From NCBI GenBank assembly GCA_015680685.1, contig MNCI01009664.1, forward strand, positions 358,256 through 387,560: a stretch of DNA of 29,305 nucleotides. The letters are read 5' to 3'. The position numbers were made by a program, and so were the translations under genes. Source of the DNA: Gnetum montanum (taxonomy: Eukaryota; Streptophyta; Gnetopsida; Gnetales; Gnetaceae). Below the pieces are notes generated by a model. The model was not told where the DNA came from. It worked only from the letters and a program-made list of their open reading frames with translations, and ran no database searches. Positions 1 through 10,289 of this stretch are shown in pieces (position 1 is the first letter of the stretch; each line of letters starts with the position of its first letter).

Positions 1-265
1 GATCATACAGGCATATGTTGCATTCATATGTATGATTGGCAGTTGAGCTCTTATTTTCCTTATCCCTTCTTTTCGATTGTCTAATGTTTTGTCTTGCTTC
101 TTGGGTTGTCAAAACTCTATCTCCAATGATTTGATAAATTCTCCACACTTTTTATACGTCCATTCCAACATCTTATTAATCTTTGCCTTGACTTCTTCTA
201 ATGATTGTTGTATTGGCAAAGATGATTCTTCCTCCTTGTGCTAGGTTGATTTCTCCTTTTTATGA
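1..265 (-). pseudogene. C-terminal gag remnant of element A (frameshifted, partial)
   Basis: Beyond the stop at 266, minus-strand similarity to B's gag C-terminal part continues in a different frame: an acidic stretch, then residues resembling the ELVNRKTLLLQKL...WDSLYSRFE segment of B. A stop and another frame change follow. At the window edge a third frame reads YECNICLYD, which lines up with the CEICQYDHPKGCC knuckle of B. At least two frameshifts are therefore needed to follow the protein. It continues past position 1. Confidence 0.65.
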
Positions 266-1111
266 TCATGGACCTTTGTTTAAGTTGAGATTCTGGTCCC
301 ATTGATGTTTTTCAACACTCTCCCATTTAGCAAATTCTCCTTCTTCTTTTGCTACCCGCTTAATAAGCTTTTGGACTTGATGGGTTCGTAGTTCGTATAG
401 TTGACCTTGGGTGTACATCCCTAGGGTTTCTCTTGTTTCATCACGAAGCCCATCAATGATATGGTTCATTAGCCTTTCCTTGGAAAACCCATGGCCTAGA
501 CAGTTGTTTAACAGTGCATAATATCTTTCTAAGGCCATATCCAAGGGTTCATGTTTTGCTTGTTTCCACTCTTGGATTTGTTTCCTTAAGGCTGACACTC
601 TTGTGTAGGTTTGATATCTTTCGTTAAAGAGTTCTACCATTGTTGGCCAACGTCGTATTGAATTTGGTTTTAACGATCTATACCATACATTTTCTTGGCC
701 AATGAGTATCATGGGAAAGAGCCTAAGTTTTTGCCACTCATTATCAATGTTATTCCATGTGCAGGCATTGTAGAAGGCTTGTAAATGTTGATGCGGATCT
801 AAGTCATAGCCTCCTGAGAAATTAGGAAAGTTGTTTAAATCGAGGCTGTGTAGACGAATCTCTTTACAATGCCTATGGGAGATTCGAATAGTCTCTTGTA
901 TTTGCGTTAAGCTTGTAGTGGCCAGTGGGGGTTCATCGTCATTGGGTAAGTTATGCTTTTGTGTGTTGGGATGATAGTGCTTTTGTTCATGTTTATAAGA
1001 AACCCCCACCTCGAGTTGCGTACTCCAATCTTCGTTGTCATATAATTCATTGGTTATCCAATGAACTTCCTCACAAGGTGTGGCATTATCATAATCTTGT
1101 AGGAGAGGCAT
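266..1111 (-). CDS. gag: gag capsid-like protein of element A (281 codons uninterrupted)
   Basis: An uninterrupted frame runs from an ATG at 1111 to a stop at 266. Residues about 95-225 match the plant retrotransposon gag (capsid) fold family: a FPNFSGGYD opening, then an LRLFPMIL...WYRSL block, a RRWPTMVELFNERY block and a YYALLNNCLGHGF block. The same blocks occur in element B at 18190-18550. The start lies about 120 bases downstream of the PBS, as expected for a first gag codon. The protein is shorter at its N terminus than B's, lacking the roughly 200-residue acidic and Arg/Ser-rich leader. Downstream of 266 the frame is shifted, and similarity to the C-terminal gag resumes in other frames. 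It ends at the window edge with a Cys-x2-Cys knuckle beginning, so the full gag is broken. Role: virus-like particle coat of the retrotransposon. Confidence 0.85.
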   Translation of the reverse strand: MPLLQDYDNATPCEEVHWITNELYDNEDWSTQLEVGVSYKHEQKHYHPNTQKHNLPNDDEPPLATTSLTQIQETIRISHRHCKEIRLHSLDLNNFPNFSGGYDLDPHQHLQAFYNACTWNNIDNEWQKLRLFPMILIGQENVWYRSLKPNSIRRWPTMVELFNERYQTYTRVSALRKQIQEWKQAKHEPLDMALERYYALLNNCLGHGFSKERLMNHIIDGLRDETRETLGMYTQGQLYELRTHQVQKLIKRVAKEEGEFAKWESVEKHQWDQNLNLNKGP

Positions 1112-1231
1112 GATTGTGAAAATGTGTGTGAATTTATATGTGACTGTTTATAATTATTTCTTGCTAAAGGATATATCGTTAATTTCTATACAATGACCTT
1201 GTATGATATAACCAATCTAGATAACTAGCAT

Positions 1232-1251
1232 CGTCCTTGGCAATGGTGCCA
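1232..1251 (-). other. Primer binding site of element A (tRNA-Asp type)
   Basis: Immediately inside the LTR end, the minus strand reads TGGCACCATTGCCAAGGACG. From memory, the 3' end of plant tRNA-Asp pairs with TGGCGCCGTTGCCGGGGA, so this is a mutated version. This PBS type is typical of Athila-like Ty3/gypsy elements. Confidence 0.75.
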
Positions 1252-1252
1252 A

Positions 1253-2031
1253 TGATGAGTGGCAAGGTACCCCTACACTCAACCTTACGAATACGAGCAT
1301 TACACGTGCGATCCGGTCAAACTTCACAGACGGACTAGTTGTGGCATCTAGACAGTTAGCCTTCAGTTGCAGTTCGCTATCTTCCCACCTGGACTAGTAT
1401 TAGCTTTGTCACGTATGGTTTAGTCCAGAGTGAGGTGTATGATGTGGTTTCTAATCTAATGCTACTCCTGAAGGCAATGGAAAGTAATATTCACTAATCT
1501 AGGAGAGAGAGGATGAGAGAATCTAAACTAGCCTAAGTGCGATGAGCATCTGTTCCTTGATTATCCGTACACACATTGGACTTTGTGCATGACTACCACT
1601 AGAATTACCAAGCACAAATCCTAGGTACGCTACCAGGTTACCAAGTAGTCACACTTAAGTGCTCTTGATCAAGTTGTACTCATTCCGTGTTTAATAGGAG
1701 TTTAAGGGTGAGAGAGATTAATTAGGAAAGTAGTAAATAACAAGTAAATAAATAATTAATCTAAGTGAATGCTGCAATGATGAAGTAATCTCAATCTTTA
1801 TTGCTGGTCATGTGCGTGTCCAAGTACGTCACACTCGAATAAAGGATGCCGTGCAATTACATTCACCACACTGCGGCCATGCATTGGGAGGAAAAGGGTT
1901 GAGAGGAAACACAAGAACTAAAATCAAACTTAACTCTAAACTGACTTCCTAATGATGATAACTGATCTGTCTACCTATTATTTATAGATGAGGAGATAGG
2001 CTGCGATATCGCGTATGCGATATCGCAGTCG
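1253..2031 (-). repeat. LTR of element A (5' LTR, outer end uncertain)
   Basis: The internal end TGATGAG (plus strand, 1253) abuts the PBS, which fixes the orientation. On the minus strand the LTR has the palindrome module (2028-2001), TATAAATAA (1986-1978), an ATCCTTTATTCGAG block and an AATAAAG polyadenylation-like signal, in the same order as the LTRs of B. The sequence between these blocks is much more divergent from B than the two B LTRs are from each other. The outer boundary is set where similarity stops. Confidence 0.7.
1978..2028 (-). promoter_or_regulatory. U3 core promoter of element A: double GCGATATCGC palindrome plus TATA box
   Basis: GCGATATCGC occurs at 2003-2012 and 2017-2026, separated by GTAT. 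With flanks, 2001-2028 is a palindrome with one central mismatch. The TATA box TATAAATAA lies 15 bases downstream on the minus strand. The same arrangement and spacing occur in element B. Confidence 0.7.
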
Positions 2032-4183
2032 CCCAAATGACGACTCCTAGATTATATCTTGCTTTTAGATGAATTAATATAACAAAATTCTCTTAAACAA
2101 TTCACGTGAATAACTGCTTTCTATACAACTCGAGAATATTTTAGAGAAATAAATCAGAGATTCAAGCTTTGTTACTTTTTAAGCTCATCTTTATGCTTGA
2201 AAGCAATTTCCACTTGTTCTTTCTACTCATGAGCTTCACTACAGAAATTCCATCTTTCAATATTTTAAGTTCAAATCTTGTGTCAAACTGAAACCACACT
2301 TTGGATCTAAGCTCTTTGGTCTTCTAATTGTAAGCTTAGAATGCATCCCGAAATACCAAATGACTTTTCTTGTGTAAATACAAAGTTCGTTATAGCTCAT
2401 ATTCTTTAATGTAGTGACTTTAAGCCTTATTCCATGAAATGGCCAAAATGTAGTAACAAAAATCATGTCCTAAGAAAATCTTTCCCCTTTTCCACTTTGT
2501 TATTCTTCACTTGCATGACTTTTTATTTTCCACTTTGTTGTTCTTCACTTGCATGTGCTTGGTTTACAATACTGTTTAGCAGATGAGAACCTTGCTCAAG
2601 AGTGAAGGGGACCCACACCTAGTAGAAAGTGTCTCTGTTGTGCATTAACTACCATGCGTGTTCATTATGCTAGATCATGCATTTTGGATTATCATCATCA
2701 ACCATGCTTATGTGTCCTTGGGCTCCACCCTTACATGACGTTGGGATCCACTCTTGCATATTTAAGGGGGCCAAAGAAGATATGTAGGAGTGAGACTCAA
2801 TGATGCTTGTCTAGATAAAATAAAAATTGATTTTATTCTCAACCAAGCAAATTGAACAAGTAGAACAACTACAAGCATTTCAAATCTCAAATAAGAGGTT
2901 GAAGGTTCAAATTTCAAATTTCTTTTGCACTTTTTAACTATTGTTACACTTTTTACCTATTATAGTGAACCATGGTGCATCCATAATACATGTTACTTAG
3001 ACATCAAAGTGAAGCCTTCATGATTCACAATGATGCATCTACGATACATGCTACCGTGCATAGGTATACATGGTAGTGAAGGCACGCTACGGTGGAGGAT
3101 AGACATGATAGCTGAGTCTCGTTACGGTGGAGACACTACTGCACTTTAGTACGTCGTAATTCGTAAATTATCAAAGTGCTCTAGTACGTAACTCCTTTGC
3201 TGGGTTACAGAGCCCTGGGAGGGAGGGCCCACCACAGCATTAAAAAGTGGACAGAGTGGACAACGCACGGCCAAATAAGCGATAAGTGTTTGAAAAGTCA
3301 ACATTCGGCAAATAATAATTATAATAATACATATAATTAAAAAGTTAATTTACCAAGAGGACGGTGTTAAAAAAGAAAAGTCGCACCTACTCAACTCCGG
3401 TAAACTGCCATTTCAATCCATCGAGGATACATCGCGGATTCCAAAAACGTGTCCGTGCTGCACCAAACCGGCGGTTCCTCAGCACAATCACCTAAATCGA
3501 AAGTGACACCGTCAAAACGAAAAAACAAAAAACAGGAGGGTGAAAAAGAAAGAAAAAACATCATTGTTCAAGCATGGAATTAAGGATCGTACGGGGTCAG
3601 AAAAATATAGAAAGTTAGAAACGTAGGTTTGTAAGATGCTTCTCATATTGGCCCATGAGTTGAAGTCTTGCATGCATGTTTGACATCATCTTCTATCAGC
3701 AATTGAAGAAGCCATGTCAATTTTGCGCGTATAACTGCCCCATTGCATTAAAGTGAACGTGTTGATGTTTTACATAAACACGTATTGCGTATTTTATACG
3801 GGTTTTGGGCGCCAAGCACTGGCGAATTGTGCCAGAGCCATACACACAGAGAGAGGGAGGGCGAGGTTGGCAGAGTGGATTCCATAGTCTTATATTTCCA
3901 AATTTCTTTGGCTATGCAGTAACTATCGATTTTAAATGCACACGCATATGCATAAAGAAGAGGAATTAGTACTTTAGGGCTAACCCGTTGGGTTGCTTAG
4001 CTTAACTTAGCAAAGCAAGGCCAATTAAAATGTAGCCAACTTATCAAACAAAATAAAATGTATGCATGCGGATGCCAGTATTGCTAACATACTCAAGTGA
4101 ACACAAGAAACAACATAACCACAAATCTGCGTCTGCGTCTCTGATAATGCCAAAGGAGAGGTGCATGAATGCCGCAACGCAAA
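2032..4183. other. Intergenic DNA without a recognisable gene
   Basis: No frame here shows protein-like conservation, and the short frames around 2257-2466 have no recognisable motif. The stretch is AT-rich and carries small direct repeats (listed separately), a weak duplicated 25-base motif at 2972-2996 and 3030-3054, and a GA-rich patch near 3847-3865. It includes the 3' flank of the dioxygenase gene, whose stop is at 4184-4186. I could not place a convincing polyadenylation signal. Confidence 0.6.
2488..2555. repeat. Two copies of a 30-base direct repeat
   Basis: Positions 2488-2517 and 2526-2555 both read TTTTCCACTTTGTT.TTCTTC and onwards to ACTTGCATG. They differ at a single base (A versus G), with a period of 38 bases. 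This is a local tandem duplication, with no sign of function. Confidence 0.85.
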
Positions 4184-6741
4184 TTAGACGCCTGCAGCAG
4201 CAGCAGCAGCATCATCATCAACATGGTCATGGTGCAGGAGGTACATATCAAGGGCTCCATGGAAATGGGTGGCTCTGGTTGACAGGTACTGTTTCCACGT
4301 CAGTGGTTTGTAGAGTGGCATCACATAAGCAGAAGAAGCAGCAGCAGAAGAGCGGCGGCAAGGCCAAAGGCAACGGCATCCAATAGTCTTGTCCAGAGGT
4401 GGGCCCCAGATGTAGGCCACCGAGTGCCTTGGCTCTGTGCTGCTCGCCACCTTGTGTAACACGCTCTCGTACCTGCCATTGCTCACCACCTCACCCCACC
4501 CCACCCCAGCCCGTATATGCATGTCAACGTCAACGTTCATTCATGTAATGTAAAGCAAAGCAAAGCAAGAGAGAGAGAGAGAGAGAGAGCGAGCAAGAAC
4601 AAGATTATAAGTTATATATAGCAGAGCATAGATTAGCAGAAGAAGAGAGACAGAGCAAGGAAGAGGCGAGGCGTGTATGTTACCTGCAGCAAATCACCCG
4701 CGTTGACGAGCAACGCATGCGGCAGCGGTGACACCACGTGCCAGTCCTGGCTTTGGTTGAGGAGACAAGGACGGGACTTAATCTGGAGCGTGTGCACATG
4801 CGATGGCCACTGGTGCAGCAGCGTCAAAAAGCCAGAGTCTGTGTGCTCGGGCATCCCCAGTGTCTGCTCCGGCACTGGGCTTGCCGGATAGTGGTTCAAT
4901 TGCAGCCCTGCGTAGTACGACGACGCTGAAAACGTATCCTCCTCTTTCTCCTTCTCCTTCTCCTTCTTCTCCTCACATTCTTCGTCTTCTTCCTCTTGGT
5001 CGTCGTCGGCAGTGAGGCCCTCGAGCGCCGCTTTCATGAGCCTGGTCGCTACACTCAGCATGGCAGCCTTGTATTCCTGTATTGCTTCCCTGTCGTGGCA
5101 TACACACAATGCAATGTCCCAAAATCACATTCTGCCACGTCCGACGTCCCCCTACCTGCCTACCGTACGTTAAAAAGCGTGGCATGAAATGAAAACCTCT
5201 GTTTACGGAAACAATATGAGATGGTGAGTCATGTTTCATCCACGTCACCATTCGAACGCATTCTAAGTGCGAAAAATCCTGTGCAAACGCTCATCCTCCC
5301 TCAGAAGCATTCTCCTATACTCAAGATTCTCTGGAATGTTTTATGTTAACACTTGCCCTTAAAAGCAAGATAAAAAAATAGAATGAACTCCTCGACTTGC
5401 TTTTCCACGAATTCATAAAAGCACTTAATATACAGATCCATCTATTGGCGTGCGACCAGAATTTAACACTTTTTGGAAACATTAAGCAAGTATGTTATTC
5501 AGCTATTCTAATTCAATAATTATTCACTTGTAACTTGCCATTCTCACACTACCACCGTAGACAGAAGTAAGACTTGGGTTACGTTTATTACATGCTACCT
5601 TAATTCTGTCAAACAATGCAATAGAAAACATTCACGGTAAAAAGCATTCCATTTAAATCTGTACCAAACCCAAAAACACAACCCAAGCTAGCACTTAACA
5701 ACTGGCTGTACATAAATGCCAGAACCCTTATTTAGAATACAGATTTCAACGCGTGCAACGATAGAACATGCTTTTGAAATCCCGCTCTAACAATGATATT
5801 ATATAGAGATCTTGGAACCCAAAAAAATAAAAGAAAATAAAAAAAATAAAAAAGAGGGGTGTTGGAACCCGAAATAACTACCTACTCCAATGCATTGTCA
5901 AATGGAATCCAACCCATGTTTACTAGAATTCAACTCCAATCAAGAGATCTTGCCACTATGCTAACACCTCATTGGTTGGATTTGGTGGACAATGTTGAGT
6001 TATTCATCATCATCGTAACCTAACCTTATCCTAACCTTATCTAGGAACAATAAAAAAAACCCCAAACTAAAAACAAAGAACTACACTAGAAAACAGATCT
6101 AGATTTTGGCAAAAGGTCAGCAAACAGCAAGGACACGACCACTATATAATTATATACGTATCTGATTTTTCGCTTTCCGCTGAGCTGAAAGTTCCCTATC
6201 CTTCGCATATTACATGGTGAAATCCTCCTTTTATTTTCATCTTTATCATGGTCGTATATTATAGTGTCTTTTTTTTTCTTAAAAAAACAAAAAAGCAAAG
6301 GAACCTGAAGGAAGATTGTTGATTAGGGCAATCCCAGAGGTTGGAAGCAACGTAATGGGAAGAAGCAGAGGCAGTGAAGGTGAAGCCCTCGGAGCAGATA
6401 ATGCGGTCGGAGAAGTGGGGCAGCAGCGGTGCACCGCCATATCCGCCGAGCTGAGGATCATCAGGGCGCTTACTCGCCTGTTTCTTCGTCTCCAGGGGCA
6501 GCGCAAATGCCATCTCCGCCTGTTGCTGCAGCCTGCAAAGCAACTCTTCTGGAACGCCATGATTCACCACGTAAAACATGCCCGTCTGCTGGAATGCCCT
6601 CCCCACGCTCCGAGCCAGGCTCCCCTCCTTCTCCATGTCTACCACCGGCACAACCGTCGCCGCCTCCTTCCATTCATCGTTGTTTTCGTCTCTGCTTTTG
6701 CCTGCGTCTCTGCACACCTCAACCCATTTGTACACCGGCAT
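4184..6741 (-). CDS. 2-oxoglutarate/Fe(II)-dependent dioxygenase, gibberellin oxidase-like (three exons)
   Basis: Exon model: 6741-6305, 5089-4684, 4489-4184. The joins preserve frame (AG+G makes Arg146; the second join is phase 0) and give 382 aa ending at TAA. The DIOX_N domain (about 29-140) includes GMFYVVNHGVPEE. The C-terminal oxygenase domain has LQLNHYPASP, the iron ligands H228 and D230 (PEHTDSGFLTLLHQ) and H293 (VLHKV), and the 2-oxoglutarate-binding R302-x-S304 before VAYIWGPP. The tail YKPLTWKQYLSTRATHF resembles gibberellin 3-oxidases, so a cytosolic hormone or specialised-metabolite hydroxylase is likely. The substrate cannot be assigned. ATG 6741 is chosen because an in-frame TGA lies just upstream. 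Odd points: an acidic/lysine insert at about 174-197 from a CTT/CTC microsatellite, an Ala/Asp tail from a GCA/CAT repeat, and an atypical stretch after GPP. All catalytic residues are present, so the gene is probably functional. Retrotransposon A lies downstream and D upstream. Confidence 0.88.
4490..4683 (-). other. Intron 2 of the dioxygenase gene (194 bp)
   Basis: The coding-strand donor is CTGCAG|GTAACA (exon ends at 4684) and the acceptor is GGGGTGAG|GTGGTG (exon starts at 4489). The join recreates the family-conserved block GDLLQVVSNGRY. A second AG lies nine bases further in (in frame), whose use would remove Val-Val-Ser. The intron has a (GA)10 microsatellite at 4569-4589, which is (TC)10 on the coding strand. 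The usual pyrimidine tract next to the acceptor is replaced by G runs. Retention would add about 16 codons after Gln281 and then stop, losing His293 and the RxS motif. Confidence 0.85.
4494..4512 (-). promoter_or_regulatory. Putative G-quadruplex motif at the intron 2 acceptor
   Basis: On the coding strand there are four G runs (3, 4, 4, 4) separated by loops of two, one and one bases. The motif ends three bases before the terminal AG of intron 2. It satisfies the usual G3+N1-7 pattern. Its position over the normal pyrimidine tract could affect splicing of the last exon; that consequence is inference. Confidence 0.6.
5090..6304 (-). other. Intron 1 of the dioxygenase gene (1215 bp)
   Basis: On the coding strand the donor is CAG|GTTCCT (exon ends at 6305) and the acceptor is ACGACAG|GGAAGC (exon starts at 5089). 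Joining restores a continuous family-typical sequence, SSFREAIQEYK. The intron is AT-rich, with poly-A/T runs near 5820-5855 and 6269-6296, and contains no gene or element that I recognise. Confidence 0.85.
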
Positions 6742-7195
6742 TTTCAGAATGCTCCGAGGCCGCTTATTTCCTCAATAACAACTTCAATGTAATGCAGACA
6801 GACCCTGCAAGCGAAGGCCGCCACTGTGACTTATTCTAAATGAAATGCTTGCCGTCCATGGCGTATAAAGAGGAGAAAACTACAAGTATTCCGTGCAACC
6901 ACGTGAACTGCTGCTCTTAGTCCTAACAAAAAAACTGACTTAATGCACTTGCGTACCTACGCTTCCATTCCCTAATCGCTGCTGCTGCAAAGGAGGTGCA
7001 CTACCATAAAAACCATGGGTAGTCCCAAACCCAGAGACTGTGCGGTGCGTATGCAAAGGCAAGGCACAATCTTCTACGACATAAATCATGTAATCGGCCA
7101 AATGTTTTCCGCAAAAACGTGCAACTCCAGCCATTTGTCACCCACGTTGGAATGCACGTATTAGGTATATAATGAAGGCCGTTTTTTCTCTGCAT
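6742..7195 (-). promoter_or_regulatory. 5' flank and probable promoter of the dioxygenase gene
   Basis: This is upstream of the ATG at 6741 on the minus strand. The only TATA-like block I see is ATTATATACC on the minus strand around 7164-7173. It would imply a leader of about 390 bases, so it is a weak candidate. No conserved upstream ORF or clear operator is visible, and open frames in the stretch look like chance. Confidence 0.3.
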
Positions 7196-7308
7196 GCTTT
7201 TGAATTTTTTTTTCCGGAAGTTAGTCCTCCCGTGCTATATGCTTCTTGCATTTTATGCTACATGTCAGTAACCACTAATTATTGGTAATTAATACTATGT
7301 TGCATCTG

Positions 7309-7378
7309 ACACTGCCAGCAACATTCATCCTTTCTGGCTGGACTTGGGACGCAGACTTGGAAACACTGCCAGCAACAT
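7309..7378. repeat. Direct repeat ACACTGCCAGCAACAT, two copies
   Basis: The 16-base word occurs at 7309-7324 and 7363-7378, followed in each case by a near-identical CATCCT. This is a simple local duplication. Confidence 0.85.
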
Positions 7379-10284
7379 CATCCTGATTGCCCGGAGCCGA
7401 TTTTGCTGCTGCGAGCTTGTTGCTTGTCAGGACCAAAATCCTTCCATGTGGCCGTACTTAAAATTTAAAAAAAAAACAAAAGAAAAAAGAAAAATCGAAA
7501 ACCGTAGGGTCTGGCATTCTCCTGCGATTGGAGTCCGCTGGCCAATCCGTACAGCGTGCACACAGCCTTCTTGGTCCGACACAGGTTTGGCCCATGGATT
7601 GAAAAATCGATGGGATCGGCAAATCTGCAGCTCTTTTCGTAAATCTAGTTAGAAAAAAATAAAAAATATCTTACGAATCGGATTAAAATCGTCAGCATTA
7701 GCAAAATAGAACAGTTATATCCACCATGTCGATAGGTGCAATTTCCAATTTTTTTCATCTAAGAGCTTAGCGTCGAAAATCAAATACCGAAATTTCAGTT
7801 TTCCATTAACTAGTAAACTTAAAAAATCAATCAAAGTATAACACTATTTATTAGGTTAAATGTACAATGCAATTTTGAATAGGTTTTAATATTGCATTGC
7901 GAATAGATATCACCAGATTTCTCAAACTACGCATACATATGCCAAGTCAAATGGCGATAGAAGAGATCATACCAGTTTCCTCGATAACCAACGTCTACCA
8001 GCACTTGTGTTTTGATTCAGTGACTGCATGTCGCCATTTACGCTTCCAAGACGTTCAGTACTGCATCTTTTTACGCTCCCGAGAATTCTTGTTTGCCTAT
8101 TCGAAAAATAAAATTAGCGGCATATTCGCCACATGTCAAAAGTAAGATTGCTGTCAGTTATCACCCTATTACTTATGTTCGGATGCGCGTTAACCTGCAG
8201 ATGGTCTAACGTCCAACTATCTTTTTTTCTTTCTATTTTGAAAGTTGCATGATTACACGCCACATGTTAATAACAAATTAATAATAACCGTAACTTGAGA
8301 TTTCGAGAGCAACTTGCTCTCTTTTCCCATCGCGTCTGTTGGTAGTGTGCAACGTTCAATACTGATAACAAGTATTGATGTCAAGTGATTGCCAGCATTC
8401 CATAAGCATTTGCATTTTCCTATTCCAACACACCTTCTTTCATGCGTTCAATAACTTTTGTTGGCTTCCTTGGGAAAAAAATGCCTTCCTTTTGGGAGGA
8501 CAGTTTTCTAAATGAAGTATTTAAATTGTTGTCGTAAAGCATCTAGCCAACTGTCACTGACGGTAGGATGCTCGTAAATTAAACATCTTGAAATGTTCAA
8601 TCCATTGTTTTGGTCTTCTGGATTTTGAAAATAAGTCTTCTCTGTTCTTTGGTGCGTACCACAGTCCCATTCTTGGCGGATATTGAAAAATGTTTTGCAT
8701 CTGTCTTTGTTCATGACATGAAATTTTAGAATCTTCGCTGCCTGTTTTATCGTCTTAGTTTTAACTTTTAAGAGAATAGTCTGTGGCTTGGGTTTCACAG
8801 GGGTTTAAGTGAGATTATTTTTCCTGAGAGACACCGTCGGCACTGCGCAGTACCTCGCTCATCAAAGAAATGGTCTAGAACCAAACCATTTGCATTATCC
8901 TGGTATTCGTATTCATTGACTCGATTTGTGCTTCGGAGATCAGATATTCGGCAAGGGCTCATTTTACGCTTCCCAGAATTTTTTTTGTCTTATTCGTAAA
9001 ACCAAAATTACCGCCACATGCCTGTCACGGTTTAATTGTTTCAAGCAGCATAGTTTTCTGGGGAAATCGTTTCGGGAAAATGTTCAGCCATCTATCAGAC
9101 TTGCATGCGTTTTGGGATGGACATGGACATTAACGTCGGGTAAATTCCAATTTATACCTACTTTTGAATTTTGAAAATTAAGCTCTCGTGTTGTATGGTA
9201 CATACCACGAGTACTGTAATTTGCGACTGCATTTTCCCGTCCCATTTCCATGTGGTAAATCTGCAATTTGATCGCACATAAAAGTATTGATAGCTGTGTT
9301 TACAACTTATTAATTTATGCTTTTTTCGAGGCATTTGCATTTTACCATGGAGTCTATTTATGAATTAATGAAATGAAGCTTTATTATGTCTAAAGACTCA
9401 TAGGATTTATTGGACAAATATTACATTTTTATGAAAAATCAAGATAGACTCTACAAATTGACCAACCACTAATGAGGGTGTAAAAATGAATCATACAAGC
9501 TTTTTACTATAACATTATAATGTTGTCTCAAATGGTCAATCATAACACAAGAAAGAAACACATGTAACTCAACTTCAAGGGCTCCTCATCTGCACAACCT
9601 ATAAATGTGCTCTTCTCAGGGGAGTTGAATCTATCTTCCGTTTTCAATTCTAAGATAATGAGAACTTAAGTGAAATTTGCTGATACCATTTGGGAATAGC
9701 ACATGAGAGATAGTGAACTTCTACATCTAGTTATTAGATCTAATGTGGTGTACATAAAATTGGCTCTTGCCTTCCACATTAGCCTACATCTATGTTAAAA
9801 CTTTTTGCTTAACTAGTTGGCGAATATGTTTATGATTTTGGTACACATCATCCCAACAGATATTCTATTTTCTTAACCATTGTATCCTCTAAAAATATCA
9901 ACCATGGTCTCATGAATCCTCAAGCAATGCTTTCGAGAATTTGTCTAGATATGCAAGCTATGAGTAGATGTAATGAATTATCATAAGGCTTTTACTTCTA
10001 AAGGTAATCAATCACATTCACATAATGACATTGAGCAAGTTGTTTACATCTTCACCGTTAACTCATTAACAAGGAAAATTTTTTGCACTCTTTCAATATC
10101 TTTTCAAAGTTTAGCATTGAGTCTAGGTCCCTAAATAACACATCTATATAATACAGTAGGATATATGATAATTTGAAAATATTGTTTTCTAACCTTCTAA
10201 GCCAAGAGACTTGAATCCTTGCACTTGTTTTTGAAAGCATATAGAGTTGTGAAACCTCTTACTATTTTTTCTTTAATACACTTT
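7379..10284. other. Intergenic DNA without a recognisable gene
   Basis: About 2.9 kb of AT-rich sequence between the dioxygenase promoter and element D. No frame shows recognisable protein similarity. It contains a diverged duplication (8068-9027, listed separately) and, near 9679-9695, GCTGATACCATTTGGGA, which on the minus strand resembles a Ty1/copia initiator-Met primer binding site. I could not find LTRs around that site. Confidence 0.5.
8068..9027 (+). repeat. Diverged direct duplication (copies at 8068-8137 and 8962-9027)
   Basis: Both copies share TTTTACGCT, then CC.GAATT, a TTATTCG/CTATTCG block, AAAATTA and CGCCACATG, in the same order and orientation, about 890 bases apart. Weaker similarity (GTATTGAT, then GCATTTGCATTTT) recurs further on, near 8372-8420 and 9287-9345. 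This suggests that a segment of roughly 400 bases was duplicated long ago. Its origin is unknown. Confidence 0.5.
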
Positions 10285-10289
10285 CTCCA

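Larger units (their letters stand above)
1..2031 (-). mobile_element. Element A: 5' part of a Ty3/gypsy LTR retrotransposon, cut by the window edge
   Basis: Reading on the minus strand, the order is a partial LTR (2031-1253), a tRNA-Asp-like primer binding site (1251-1232), a short leader, and gag from 1111 towards the window start. The LTR ends in the family-typical CTCATCA, and its gag core is clearly similar to that of element B. Protease and pol would lie to the left of the window. The outer end of the LTR is uncertain: B and C have about 40 or more bases upstream of the palindrome module ending in CATCA (plus strand), and I do not find that here, so the LTR is either truncated or diverged near 2031. 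A is the most divergent relative of B, C and D in LTR sequence. Confidence 0.85.

Noticed and set aside
4066-5187. Several plus-strand open frames overlapping the dioxygenase exons (for example 4066-4386 and 4738-4929)
   Set aside because: They lie opposite exons with strong dioxygenase motifs and consist of repeat-derived, low-complexity sequence.
6316-6839. Plus-strand frames of 130-160 codons opposite exon 1
   Set aside because: They are antisense shadows of the DIOX_N coding sequence. Composition is Pro/Arg/His-rich without any motif.
7344-8798. Open frames at 7344-7652, 7897-8145 and 8508-8798 as possible small genes
   Set aside because: No motif, no promoter or splice context, and lysine/phenylalanine-rich composition expected from AT-rich DNA.
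9679-9695. Ty1/copia primer-binding-like site GCTGATACCATTTGGGA (minus strand)
   Set aside because: I found no LTR ends, PPT or copia protein motifs on either side, so a short chance match or an unrecognisable relic is equally likely.
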